Below, in pieces: positions 1 through 8,092 of a stretch of 64,000 nucleotides of DNA (its first letter is position 1; every line of letters begins with the position of its first letter). The DNA comes from Pseudomonas sp. UMAB-08 (GTDB taxonomy: Bacteria; Pseudomonadota; Gammaproteobacteria; Pseudomonadales; Pseudomonadaceae). Location: NCBI RefSeq assembly GCF_900095225.1, contig NZ_LT607415.1, positions 62,001 to 126,000 of the forward strand, in the 5' to 3' direction. The notes beneath the pieces are model-generated. The model was not told the origin of the DNA. It was given only the letters and a program-made list of their open reading frames with translations, and made no database searches. The position numbers were made by a program, and so were the translations under genes.

Positions 1-1
1 C

Positions 2-568
2 ATTGCCGAACTGGACGAGACGGTCCGTGCAGCCCGTGCTGCCGGTTGCAAGGACCTGGTATTGCTCAAATGCACCAGTACTTATCCGGCCTCGCCAGAA
101 AACAGTCACGTGCGCACTATCCCGCATCTGCGCGATTTGTTTGGTTGCGAAGTGGGGTTGTCCGATCACTCCATGGGCGTTGGCGTTTCCGTGGCAGCCG
201 TGGCGCTCGGGGCGACGGTGATCGAAAAGCATTTCACGCTGGATCGAGCCGCCGGCGGGGTGGATGCCAGCTTCTCTCTTGAGCCAGCCGAAATGGCCAG
301 TCTGGTCATTGAAACCGAACGTGCCTGGCAGGCCATGGGGCACGTGCATTATGGCGTTACCGAGGCCGAGCGCCCGTCACTGGCCTATCGCCGATCACTG
401 TATGTGACTCGGGACATGGTTGCAGGTGAAGTCTTCAGTGCTGACAACCTGAGAGCCATCCGTCCGGGCTTTGGATTAGCCCCGAAACACCGCGATGCGC
501 TCATCGGGCGATGCGCTGGACAAGCCTTGAAACGGGGTACACCTCTTGACTGGTCGTTGGTCGAATAA
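2..568 (+). CDS. pseI: Pseudaminic acid synthase, 3' part (truncated by window edge)
   Basis: This is the C-terminal 188 residues of a NeuB-family sialic-acid-type synthase. The family condenses phosphoenolpyruvate with a six-carbon amino sugar to make a nine-carbon nonulosonic acid, here probably pseudaminic acid for flagellin. The barrel end carries LLKCTSTYPA and the GLSDHSMG segment followed by VIEKHFTLDR, all typical of the family. The last ~60 residues (from RRSLYVTRDM) are a SAF/antifreeze-like domain that closes the active site. The reading frame is open to base 2, so the start lies upstream. PseI rather than legionaminic-acid synthase is inferred from motif wording and from the Maf and flagellin neighbours; NeuB/LegI remains an alternative. 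Confidence 0.85.
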   Translation: MAELDETVRAARAAGCKDLVLLKCTSTYPASPENSHVRTIPHLRDLFGCEVGLSDHSMGVGVSVAAVALGATVIEKHFTLDRAAGGVDASFSLEPAEMASLVIETERAWQAMGHVHYGVTEAERPSLAYRRSLYVTRDMVAGEVFSADNLRAIRPGFGLAPKHRDALIGRCAGQALKRGTPLDWSLVE

Positions 569-796
569 CGGCTTCTGTGGCTGATTCGGCAAAATAGCGT
601 GACCTGTGAGTCATAACGCGCATCTTCACTGTATTGTATTAATAGGAAATGATGGCGCTCGGCCCTTTATTGGCCCGGCGATGGCCATTTATTTCCTTCG
701 CTGTCGCTCCTTGAGGACGACAGGAAATCTCTGTTGGCCAGCGCTCTCGATTGCAGAGAACGGTGATATTCAGCTGTTTATTATTGGGAAGCCATA

Positions 797-1723
797 ATGA
801 TTGGCATAAAAAGCATAGCGAGTTACGTGCCCGTAGCCGGCGTCGATAACTACGCACAAGGTGCTAAGTTCGCCAAGGATGAAGAGTTCATTCTGGGCAA
901 AATCGGTTCTGCGTTTCTGCCGCGCAAAGACGCCGGGCAAGAAACGTCTGACCTGTGCGTCGAGGCCGTCAACGCCTTGTTTGCAAAGAATCCTGACCTC
1001 AAGCGCGAATCCATCGACGTGCTGATCGTCGTTACCCAGAACGGCGACGAAGAGGCCTTGCCCCACACGTCTGCCATCGTTCAGGACAAACTCGGCCTGT
1101 CGACCCATGTGGCCGCGTTCGATATCTCCCTCGGGTGTTCGGGCTACGTCTACGGTCTCTATGCGCTCAAGGGCTTCATGGATGCCGCAGGGCTGAAGAA
1201 CGGTCTGTTGGTGACCTGCGACCCGTACTCGAAAATTGTCGACCCCGAAGATCGCAATACCACCATGCTGTTTGGCGATGCTGCGACGGCCACGTGGATG
1301 GGCGAGGGGGCTGACTGGCAGTTGGGCAAGGCCAAGTTCGGCACCGACGGTTCCGGCGCACCGCACCTGAAGGTCAGCAACGGCGTATTTTTCATGAATG
1401 GCCGTCAGGTCTTCAACTTCGCGTTGCTTAAAGTGCCCGCGCACCTGCACGAGTTGCTGGATGAGTCTGGCTTGCACTCGGACGACATCGACGCGTTCTG
1501 TATTCACCAGGGCAGTGCGGCGATTGTCGATGCTGTGGCCCGGCGTTTCGAAGGCGACCCAGAGAAGTTTCTCAAGGACATGCTCGAAACCGGTAATACC
1601 GTTTCTTCGAGCATTCCTTTGTTGCTGGAAAAACACGTGCTCGACAGTGAGTGGAATCGGGTTGCGTTGAGTGGCTTTGGTGTCGGCTTGTCCTGGGGCT
1701 CGGCGATCATTCATCGGTCTTGA
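797..1723 (+). CDS. Ketoacyl-ACP synthase III family protein (FabH-like)
   Basis: A 308-residue thiolase-fold condensing enzyme. FabH-type enzymes join an acyl-CoA to malonyl-ACP to give a 3-ketoacyl-ACP. The Cys-His-Asn triad is visible: Cys114 in DISLGCSGY, His237 in CIHQGS and Asn267 in ETGNTVSSS, and the length is close to FabH. Its place between pseI and a maf gene, away from any fatty-acid cluster, suggests that it makes a short acyl group for the flagellin sugar. A FabH homologue (orf3) also sits in the flagellin glycosylation island of P. syringae, whose glycan carries a 3-hydroxybutyryl group. The role here is inference. A strong terminator follows the gene. Confidence 0.85.
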   Translation: MIGIKSIASYVPVAGVDNYAQGAKFAKDEEFILGKIGSAFLPRKDAGQETSDLCVEAVNALFAKNPDLKRESIDVLIVVTQNGDEEALPHTSAIVQDKLGLSTHVAAFDISLGCSGYVYGLYALKGFMDAAGLKNGLLVTCDPYSKIVDPEDRNTTMLFGDAATATWMGEGADWQLGKAKFGTDGSGAPHLKVSNGVFFMNGRQVFNFALLKVPAHLHELLDESGLHSDDIDAFCIHQGSAAIVDAVARRFEGDPEKFLKDMLETGNTVSSSIPLLLEKHVLDSEWNRVALSGFGVGLSWGSAIIHRS

Positions 1724-1740
1724 TCGCATAGGCTTCTAAA

Positions 1741-1780
1741 ATGGCGCTTCAGGTGAGTTAACCTTGAGCGCTATTTTTTT
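1741..1780 (+). terminator. Rho-independent terminator after the FabH-like gene
   Basis: A 14-position stem (1741-1754 with 1761-1774, two G-T pairs and one mismatch) closes a six-base loop and runs straight into a tract of seven T (1774-1780). It separates the sugar/acyl genes from the maf gene starting at 1804. Confidence 0.8.
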
Positions 1781-1803
1781 GCGTACGTTTTGAGTGAGGC
1801 AGC

Positions 1804-3096
1804 ATGAGCGAGAGCTTTCAGCAAAATGCCGAGGTGCTTCAGGCGCGCTGGCCGGAGGTGTTCTCCCGGTTGTTGGCTGAAGACCGTGAATCATTGCAGG
1901 CCGAACTGGTGGAAGGGTTGGGTTCAACCCTGAGGATTTCCGGTATTCAGCTGACCAGCCGCCATGACCGCACCGCCGAAGCTCGCCTGCAAGCGGCCAG
2001 TCTGCCACCTGAGAGTCCGATGCTGCATGTGTACGGCACGGGTCTGGGTGATCTGCAGCAGGTCTTGCTGGAAAATCCCGAGCTACTGCGGTTGCAGGTG
2101 CACATTCTTAACGGTGGGCTGTTCGCTTTGGTTCTTGGTCTACTTGACCAAACGCCCTGGCTCAGCGATCCGCGGGTCGAACTGAGCTATGCCGCCGATT
2201 ACCGGGAAATCCAGTTGCCGTTCTTTGCGCTGCCATCCGAGTTGGAATTGGCGGATGAATTTAATGCCCGGATTCGTGATCGACTAATCAGCGAAGTGCA
2301 CCTGAGCTTCAATAACCGTGAGTTCGATCCGCAATCGCCGCTTATTCTCCAGCGCTTGCAGGACAGCCTGGAGCTGTTGCGCAGTGATCGTGATATCGCT
2401 GAGCTGTTCGGCTCGCAGGTGGGCCAGGAAGTCTATGTGATCGGTACGGGGCCGAGCCTTGAACACCACTTCGAAAAGCTTCTGGCTATTCGTGCGCAGG
2501 CACAGCGGCCTCTGTTTGTTAGTGTTGATACGGCCTATCGGCCGTTAATTGAGCGCGGCATCAAACCGGACTTGGTAGTGAGTATCGATAAGGGGATCAC
2601 TGCTCGGCACTTGCCGCCGTCGGACTCCGATTCTATCCCCCTGGTGTATATGCCAATGAGTGATCCGCAGGTGCTCCAGGCCTGGAAGGGCCCGCGCTAT
2701 GTCGGCTATTCCGCCAGCCCCATCTATGCCGCGCTGCGCCAGCAAATTGCCAAAGCGCAGTTGTACGTTGGCGGCAGTGTGCTTCACCCCGCAGTGGATC
2801 TAGCGGTGAGGATGGGCGCGGCGAAAATCACCTTGTTCGGAGCCGACTTTGCCTTCCCGATGAACAGAACTCACGCCGGTTGGAATGATGGCGAGCTAGG
2901 CCCAGGGGTTGACCTCGCCAAGCACTGGGTGCTCGACGGTCATGGGCAGCGCGTCAAGACGCAGCTCAATTTTCGTCGCTACCTGGGCGAGCTGGAACGT
3001 TACATTGCCGGGCATCCAGAGGTGCGCTTTTTTAACAGCAGCCGGGCAGGCGCGATGATCGCCGGTACGGCCTATGACCTGGAGTTCTGCCAATGA
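1804..3096 (+). CDS. Maf-type motility accessory factor (DUF115), putative flagellin nonulosonic-acid transferase
   Basis: A 430-residue protein of the motility accessory factor family. These proteins are thought to transfer pseudaminic or legionaminic acid onto Ser/Thr of flagellin before export. The MptE-like/DUF115 core runs from about residue 195 to 380, with the nucleotide-sugar-binding signature VIGTGPSLE (212-220), then FVSVDTAYRPLIERGIKPDL and FGADFAF. Pseudaminic acid synthase lies upstream and the flagellin gene 645 bases downstream, which fits flagellin as the substrate. Its last codons overlap the next small gene by four bases (ATGA), so the two are translationally coupled. The exact sugar transferred cannot be read from the sequence. 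Confidence 0.82.
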   Translation: MSESFQQNAEVLQARWPEVFSRLLAEDRESLQAELVEGLGSTLRISGIQLTSRHDRTAEARLQAASLPPESPMLHVYGTGLGDLQQVLLENPELLRLQVHILNGGLFALVLGLLDQTPWLSDPRVELSYAADYREIQLPFFALPSELELADEFNARIRDRLISEVHLSFNNREFDPQSPLILQRLQDSLELLRSDRDIAELFGSQVGQEVYVIGTGPSLEHHFEKLLAIRAQAQRPLFVSVDTAYRPLIERGIKPDLVVSIDKGITARHLPPSDSDSIPLVYMPMSDPQVLQAWKGPRYVGYSASPIYAALRQQIAKAQLYVGGSVLHPAVDLAVRMGAAKITLFGADFAFPMNRTHAGWNDGELGPGVDLAKHWVLDGHGQRVKTQLNFRRYLGELERYIAGHPEVRFFNSSRAGAMIAGTAYDLEFCQ

Positions 3097-3356
3097 GCTC
3101 GCATGCGCAGTGTGTCCTCGACTGTCGGCAGTGTGCCGGGCTGTTTCGTCTTGGGCGTAATGTCGAGGCGGCATTGGCTATGGTCGACGTGTTCGACCGC
3201 GCGCAGAGTCTGTTAAGTCGGGGCTCGCCAGCAGCGCAACAACAATGGTTGCAGTTATTGCCGCCGATGCTGGCCTGCCAGGAAGGGCTGGACTGGTTGG
3301 GGTTGGCTGACTACCTAGAGTATGAGTTGGTGGCGTTACTCGAGAGTGAATCGTAG
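3093..3356 (+). CDS. Small hypothetical protein coupled to maf (87 aa)
   Basis: Unrecognised 87-residue protein. It starts inside the maf stop codon (ATGA overlap), which argues for real, coupled translation. Three cysteines cluster near the start (CVLDCRQC) with a fourth near residue 62. The rest is predicted helical and Leu/Ala-rich, ending in an acidic tail. No signal peptide or membrane segment is visible. The position suggests an accessory of flagellin glycosylation or a flagellin chaperone-like helper, but no function can be assigned from the sequence. Confidence 0.6.
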   Translation: MSSHAQCVLDCRQCAGLFRLGRNVEAALAMVDVFDRAQSLLSRGSPAAQQQWLQLLPPMLACQEGLDWLGLADYLEYELVALLESES

Positions 3357-3741
3357 TTCGGGCGCGTTCAGGTTGCCCGGTCGACGCTTTTGCATAGATG
3401 TGTCCCTTGCCCGACTCCCCATCACGACCCCGTTCCGGATACGTCACGAATTTTTCTCTCGTCCCCGCTCGAAAAATGTGTGAGGGGAGGTTTTTTTCGA
3501 TTTTTTTTCATCTTTTTTTGCAAAAAAATTCGTAAAAAATAAAACCTTTGAAAATCCACGCTTATAACCGAAACACCCTACAAATGTCGGGTATGTAATT
3601 GTTATAATTTCCAAACAGTCTTAAAAAGCCTGTTAAAGCCGCTTGTAATTTTTCCGATAAACATTTTGTAGGTTTTCAGGGCGTGCCGGATGCAGCCTGT
3701 TTTTGGAAGCCCGCAATCTCTTTTTTGCGAGGAATTTCACA
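3357..3741. promoter_or_regulatory. 385-base gene-free leader region of the first flagellin gene, with phased A/T tracts
   Basis: No gene is seen here. The middle holds five A or T runs of six to eight bases at 3491-3497, 3501-3508, 3513-3519, 3522-3528 and 3534-3539, whose centres lie roughly one helical turn apart, as expected for intrinsically bent DNA. The FliA promoter follows at 3634-3660, leaving an untranslated leader of about 75 bases. No convincing terminator for the upstream maf pair was found, only a weak CCCC/GGGG pairing before the T runs. Confidence 0.6.
3634..3660 (+). promoter_or_regulatory. FliA (sigma-28) promoter of first flagellin gene
   Basis: TAAA at 3634-3637, exactly 15 bases, then TCCGATAA at 3653-3660. 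This matches the sigma-28 consensus TAAA-N15-GCCGATAA at all but one position. FliA itself is encoded at 33306-34046. Confidence 0.88.
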
Positions 3742-4899
3742 ATGGCTTTAACCGTAAATACCAATGTCGCGTCGTTGTCTGTTCAGCGAAATCTGAACCG
3801 CTCTTCTGATGCCGTCAGTACTTCGATGGCGCGCTTGTCTTCAGGCTTAAGGATTAACAGCGCCAAGGACGATGCCGCAGGCATGCAAATCGCGAGTCGC
3901 CTGACGACCCAGATTAAAGGGATGACGGTTGCGGCCAGAAATGCGGGCAATGCAATTTCCATTGCGCAAACGGCGGAGGGGGCGTTGCAGGAGTCGACCA
4001 ACAACCTGCAGCGGATGCGTGAGCTGGCGATTCAATCGAAAAACGGTGACAACAGTCAGAAGGAGCGGGATGCACTCAATTCCGAGTTCAATCAGTCGGT
4101 TCAAGAGCTGACCCGTCTTTCGAAGAGCACCACGTTCGGTGGTGGTTTAAAGCTGCTGGATGGCAGTGCCGGGACGATGACGTTTCATGTGGGCGCCAAC
4201 GTGGGGAGAACTGAGGAGATCAGCCTCTCGCTCTCGGACGACTTCTCTGCCGAATCGTTGTTTATAGCGGCTAAAAGCGCTGCTGCTGTGTTGGGCGACG
4301 ATAAGACAACCGGCTCCGTAGAGGTTGTAAAGGGCGAGTACACGGCTCTTGCGATTGATGGGCGCGGAAGTCGAAATCTATTGCCGATCAATGTGACGGA
4401 AAAAATGACCGATGATGCTCTACAGAAAAATACAGCACTTGCTGCTGCTGAATCTGCACTGGGTGCGATTGATGCGGTTGCTGATCCTGCTGCCTATACG
4501 GCTCAACAAGCCGCTGTGGCTACCGCAAAAACGGAAGCTGATGGTGCGACGACAATTTTAAAGGACGCAACCGAACTGGATAAAAAGAGCAAACCGCTCA
4601 ACGATCAAGCCATGGCCGACAACATCGAGGCAACTATCATCTCCATCGACAAGGCCCTGGAAACCATTGATGCCGCTCGTTCCAATCTGGGTGCCAAGCA
4701 AAACCGCTTCGCCAGCACCATTTCCAACCTCAACAACATGGTAAAGAACACCACGGCTGCGCGCGGCCAAATCGAAGATGTCGACTTCGCCTCGGAAACA
4801 GCCGAACTGACCAAGCAGCAAACGCTGCAACAGGCTTCGACGGCTGTCTTGGCTCAAGCCAACCAGCTACCGGCTGCGGTTCTTAAGTTGCTGCAATAA
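3742..4899 (+). CDS. fliC: Flagellin (long copy, 385 aa)
   Basis: Filament subunit exported through the flagellar type III apparatus. Conserved D0/D1 parts occupy about residues 1-140 (starting [18 protein letters not shown]) and 300-385 (ending [11 protein letters not shown]). The start at 3742 is chosen over an in-frame upstream codon because it begins the conserved N-terminus and follows GAGGAA. The middle (about residues 170-300) is unlike the neighbouring flagellin: Ala/Thr/Asp/Lys-rich, largely helix-forming, and its codons are more AT-rich and less biased. The gene lies between the glycosylation genes and a second, shorter flagellin gene, and has its own FliA promoter. Ser/Thr in the variable part are likely glycosylation targets (inference). 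Confidence 0.95.
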   Translation: MALTVNTNVASLSVQRNLNRSSDAVSTSMARLSSGLRINSAKDDAAGMQIASRLTTQIKGMTVAARNAGNAISIAQTAEGALQESTNNLQRMRELAIQSKNGDNSQKERDALNSEFNQSVQELTRLSKSTTFGGGLKLLDGSAGTMTFHVGANVGRTEEISLSLSDDFSAESLFIAAKSAAAVLGDDKTTGSVEVVKGEYTALAIDGRGSRNLLPINVTEKMTDDALQKNTALAAAESALGAIDAVADPAAYTAQQAAVATAKTEADGATTILKDATELDKKSKPLNDQAMADNIEATIISIDKALETIDAARSNLGAKQNRFASTISNLNNMVKNTTAARGQIEDVDFASETAELTKQQTLQQASTAVLAQANQLPAAVLKLLQ

Positions 4900-4905
4900 A
4901 GAGAA

Positions 4906-4954
4906 CGCCTTCGGGCGAGTGCCCACGACTGGCATCTGAATAAGGATGTCAGTC
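4906..4954 (+). terminator. Two hairpins after the long flagellin gene
   Basis: First, CGCC-TTCG-GGCG at 4906-4917, a four-pair stem with the very stable TTCG tetraloop. Second, a ten-pair stem, 4927-4936 with 4945-4954 (one G-T pair), with loop TGAATAAG. Neither is followed by a T run, so they may act as 3' ends protecting flagellin mRNA rather than as classic terminators. Confidence 0.5.
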
Positions 4955-5081
4955 CTCAAATGGCTGGGGGTGCAGGGCTGACGTTTGGTTAACGGCGGGT
5001 AAAAGGGGGAGCGGAGGTGCTCTGCAGTCCCCGACAGCTGTAGGGATGTCAGAGTGGTGGCAATATTTTTTTAAAAAGCCC

Positions 5082-5108
5082 TCAAGCTCCTTGCTATCTC
5101 GACGATAA
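5082..5108 (+). promoter_or_regulatory. FliA (sigma-28) promoter of second flagellin gene
   Basis: TCAA at 5082-5085, exactly 15 bases, then GACGATAA at 5101-5108. TCAAG is a common Pseudomonas form of the -35 element. The leader to the start codon at 5189 is about 75 bases and GC-rich, similar in length to that of the first flagellin gene. Confidence 0.85.
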
Positions 5109-5188
5109 CTATTACGAAGGTTCTCTAGGCCACACCCGGCGGTTGCCAGGGCCGGAAGCCGCAGTACCCAATCATTGAGGAACTCATC

Positions 5189-6040
5189 ATGTCTTTAAGC
5201 GTAAACACCAACGTTACATCCCTCTCTGTTCAGAAAAACCTGAATAACGCGGCGAGCTCTCTTTCTCAATCCATGACTCGCCTGTCTTCCGGCCTGAAAA
5301 TCAACAGCGCTAAAGATGACGCTGCCGGCCTGCAGATCGCTACCCGTATGAGCAGCCAGATCCGTGGTCAGACCGTGGCAGTGAAAAACGCCAACGACGG
5401 TATCTCGATGGCTCAGACCGCTGAAGGCGCTCTGCAGGAATCCACCAACATTCTGCAACGTATGCGTGAACTGGCTGTTCAGGCACGTAACGGCACTAAC
5501 GGCACTGCTGACCAGACTGCGACCAACTCAGAATTCGCCCAGATGTCCGACGAATTGACTCGTATCTCCGCCAGCACCAACTTGAACGGCAAGAACCTGC
5601 TGGACGGTTCTGCAGGTACCATGACCCTGCAAGTAGGTTCCAACACAGGTACTGCTAACCAGATTGACTTGGTTCTGAGCAGCAAGTTCGACGCCACGAG
5701 CCTCAGCGTAGCCAGCGGTACTGTTGCACTGACCGGCGCCAGCGTCAGCGGCGCGAACGCTAACATCGATAACGCAATCACTGCAATCGATGCGGCCATC
5801 GCCTCTATCGGCAAGACTCGTGCAAACCTGGGTGCTTCGCAGAACCGTCTGACCAGCACCATTGCTAACCTGCAGAACATCACTGAAAACGTGACCGCTG
5901 CACAAGGTCGTGTACAGGATACTGACTTTGCTGCTGAAACTGCTCAGTTGACCAAGGCTCAAACCTTGCAACAGGCTTCCACTTCTGTTTTGGCTCAGGC
6001 CAACCAGTTGCCTTCCGCTGTACTGAAACTGCTTCAGTAA
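5189..6040 (+). CDS. fliC: Flagellin (short copy, 283 aa)
   Basis: Second filament subunit, with N-terminus [18 protein letters not shown] and C-terminus [11 protein letters not shown]. It is close to the long copy in the terminal domains but has only a short Ser/Ala/Gly-rich link between them, about 100 residues less. Codon use is strongly biased to preferred codons, as expected for a very highly expressed gene, in contrast to the middle of the long copy. It has its own FliA promoter and an AGGAAC ribosome site. The two genes could be expressed together or build different parts of the filament. Which one is the major subunit is not visible, but the codon bias points to this one. Confidence 0.96.
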   Translation: MSLSVNTNVTSLSVQKNLNNAASSLSQSMTRLSSGLKINSAKDDAAGLQIATRMSSQIRGQTVAVKNANDGISMAQTAEGALQESTNILQRMRELAVQARNGTNGTADQTATNSEFAQMSDELTRISASTNLNGKNLLDGSAGTMTLQVGSNTGTANQIDLVLSSKFDATSLSVASGTVALTGASVSGANANIDNAITAIDAAIASIGKTRANLGASQNRLTSTIANLQNITENVTAAQGRVQDTDFAAETAQLTKAQTLQQASTSVLAQANQLPSAVLKLLQ

Positions 6041-6114
6041 TTTCGGGATAAGTTTTGGCGGGGGGGTGCGCTTGTCGTGCTCTCTCGCTTTTTTACTTTA
6101 TCGAGGTGATGGAC

Positions 6115-6465
6115 ATGGATATGAGTGTCAAGCTGAACTTGTCTTACCCTGCTGCTGCTCCGTTGGGCAGTGCCGTAAATAAACCGACTGTGGCGCCTCA
6201 GGTTGATAATGTGGCGGCGGTGACTGCGAGCAAGGAATCTGACTCGGGCAAGTTGAAAATAGCCGTGCAAGAAATTGAGAAGTTCGTTCAATCGGTCAAG
6301 CGCAACCTGGAATTTTCGATTGATGAAACGTCCGGCAAAGTGGTCGTGAAAGTGATCGCCAGTGAAACGGGTGAGGTGGTCAGGCAGATTCCCTCAGAGG
6401 AGGCGCTGAAATTGGCAGATAACTTGAGTAATGCGAGCAGCGTGTTGTTCAACGCAAAAGCTTGA
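6115..6465 (+). CDS. flaG: FlaG family flagellar protein
   Basis: A 116-residue FlaG protein; the family influences filament length in Pseudomonas and Vibrio. The C-terminal half contains the family core KVVVKVIASETGEVVRQIP followed by SEEALKLADNL. The variable N-terminus is Ala/Pro/Val-rich. The start at 6115 (MDMSVKL) is preferred because GAGGTG lies six bases upstream; ATG codons at 6109 and 6121 are alternatives. It lies between the flagellin genes and fliD, the usual Pseudomonas order, and no separate strong promoter was found, so readthrough from flagellin transcription is likely. Confidence 0.88.
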   Translation: MDMSVKLNLSYPAAAPLGSAVNKPTVAPQVDNVAAVTASKESDSGKLKIAVQEIEKFVQSVKRNLEFSIDETSGKVVVKVIASETGEVVRQIPSEEALKLADNLSNASSVLFNAKA

Positions 6466-6546
6466 CGCTGGCATGAATAGTGTCTGTATATTCCTTGGTT
6501 CGTTGTAGTGGTCAAAAGACCGACGAAAAACTGAAAGGAGACGCAC

Positions 6547-7962
6547 ATGGCAAGTCCAATTGTTCCAAGTACAGGTCTTGGTTCGGGCCTTGATATCGGC
6601 ACTATCGTCACTGCATTGGTCAATGCCGACAAGTCGGCCAAGCAAACCCAGATCACCAAGCAAACCGCACTCGCGACATCGAAGATTTCCGGCGTGGGTT
6701 CGCTGAAAAGTGTTTTGGCTGCCTACCAAACGGCGTTGACCAATCTTGGCAGTGCAACCAACCCGGCTTTTTCGGGTTTTGCGGCGACCTCGTCTACCCC
6801 TGCAACTTTGACCGCGACCTCCAACAACACGGCGGTCAACGGCAGTTACAGCATTGTTGTTAAAAATCTGGCCACCAGCTCCAAAGTTGCCACGGCCTCT
6901 TTTTCTGGAGGTGCTGCCAGTGCTATTCCGAGTGGTAACTTGACTATCACTCAAAATAGCACTGCGACCAGCTTCACTATTCCGGCGGGTTCGACCTTGC
7001 AGTCGGTTCGTGATTTGGTAAACACACAGGCAGCCACCAGCGGCGTCAGCGCCAACATCGTGACGGATAGCACAGGTGCCTCGCGTCTGGTATTTGGTTC
7101 CGCGACCACGGGTGCTGGCTCGGATATCACCACCACCAGTGATGTTGCTGGGCTGACTATCGCCAAGAATATTCCGCTCGATTCAACAGTTCCTGGCAGT
7201 GCAGGCTATATCGGTAGTCAGGCGCTGGATGCAAATCTCACCATTGATGGGCTGGCGGTCAAGAGTTCGTCCAACACGGTGAGTAATGCAATCAGTGGTT
7301 TGAGCATGACATTGGTTGCCGCTGGCAACTCGACGGTGACGGTTGCGACCAATACCGATGGCTTGAAAACCTCATTGCAGTCCTTTGTCGACGCCTACAA
7401 CACAGTGGTCAAGACCATTACCTCCTTGACCAAGGCCACTGCTGACAGCAGCGGCAACCTCACTGTTGCCGCTGCAATGACCGGTGATTCTCTGCCGCGG
7501 ACATTGCTGGCGTCTTTGCGTGACGAGTTGGTTGCGCCTGGTCCAGGCAGTCAGTTGTCGGTGCTTTCGCAACTGGGTATCCAGACGGACCAGAAGGCCG
7601 GTACGCTGACCTTCGATAGCACCAAGTTCACGACAGCGATGACCAGCAAGAGTCTGGGCGGCCAGGTTCAGCAGTTGTTCAGCGGTACCACGAGTACCAA
7701 CGGCCTGCTGGCGCGGATGGGCGCGGTCCTTAAGCCCTACACTCAGGCGGGCGGTATTCTCGATGCGCGTTCGAGCAGTTTGACCACGCAGAGGAATGCC
7801 CTCACCAGCCAGCAGGCTGCGCTGGACTTGCGGGTGACCAATATGACCGCCGCGTTGACAGCCAAATACAACGCGATGGACCTGTTGGTGGGGCAGATGA
7901 AGGCGACTTCGACCAGTATCACGTCATTCTTCACTGCGTTGAGCGCGTCGAAGTCGGGCTAA
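6547..7962 (+). CDS. fliD: Flagellar hook-associated protein 2 (filament cap)
   Basis: A 471-residue FliD that caps the growing filament and folds incoming flagellin. The N-terminal domain has the family pattern PSTGLGSGLDIGTIVTALV, and the C-terminal domain ends in coiled-coil-forming helices (about residues 395-465) expected to insert into the filament tip. The middle is Thr/Ser-rich and probably surface exposed; in Pseudomonas this part also mediates mucin adhesion. The ribosome site AAGGAG precedes the ATG. A strong terminator follows at 7980-8015, separating fliD from fliS. Confidence 0.95.
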   Translation: MASPIVPSTGLGSGLDIGTIVTALVNADKSAKQTQITKQTALATSKISGVGSLKSVLAAYQTALTNLGSATNPAFSGFAATSSTPATLTATSNNTAVNGSYSIVVKNLATSSKVATASFSGGAASAIPSGNLTITQNSTATSFTIPAGSTLQSVRDLVNTQAATSGVSANIVTDSTGASRLVFGSATTGAGSDITTTSDVAGLTIAKNIPLDSTVPGSAGYIGSQALDANLTIDGLAVKSSSNTVSNAISGLSMTLVAAGNSTVTVATNTDGLKTSLQSFVDAYNTVVKTITSLTKATADSSGNLTVAAAMTGDSLPRTLLASLRDELVAPGPGSQLSVLSQLGIQTDQKAGTLTFDSTKFTTAMTSKSLGGQVQQLFSGTTSTNGLLARMGAVLKPYTQAGGILDARSSSLTTQRNALTSQQAALDLRVTNMTAALTAKYNAMDLLVGQMKATSTSITSFFTALSASKSG

Positions 7963-7979
7963 TTACCGCCTCGGCACCG

Positions 7980-8015
7980 AAAGCCCGGCTGCTTTTAAAG
8001 CATGCCGGGCTTTTT
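7980..8015 (+). terminator. Rho-independent terminator after fliD
   Basis: A perfect ten-pair stem (7980-7989 AAAGCCCGGC with 8004-8013) around an AT-rich loop, continuing in a T run to 8015. The A-run/T-run flanks make it potentially active in both directions. Confidence 0.88.
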
Positions 8016-8026
8016 GGCTTCTGGCC

Positions 8027-8053
8027 TAAAGTTTTGGGGCGTTGCGTCGATAC
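8027..8053 (+). promoter_or_regulatory. Candidate FliA promoter of fliS-fliT
   Basis: TAAA at 8027-8030, exactly 15 bases, then GTCGATAC at 8046-8053 (six of eight positions of GCCGATAA). It sits just after the fliD terminator and 40 bases before fliS, where a promoter is needed. Confidence 0.6.
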
Positions 8054-8092
8054 CTTGGGTATATGAACTCTTGAGTTTTGATGAGGTAGAAC

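Noticed and set aside
569..796. Gap between pseI and the FabH-like gene as site of a promoter or small gene
   Set aside because: A short open frame (606-797) shows no ribosome site or coding character, and no convincing -35/-10 pair was found.
770..1729. Minus-strand open frame of 319 codons opposite the FabH-like gene
   Set aside because: It mirrors a plus-strand gene with a full catalytic triad; its own translation has no recognisable family pattern and arises from codon bias of the real gene.
6052..6075. Possible sigma-54 box before flaG (TTGGCG...TGCG)
   Set aside because: The distance between GG and GC is one base short, and the G run makes chance matches likely.
6468..6484. Possible sigma-54 box before fliD (CTGGCATGAATAGTGTC)
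   Set aside because: The -24 half fits, but the -12 half has GT where GC is essential, so it was not called.
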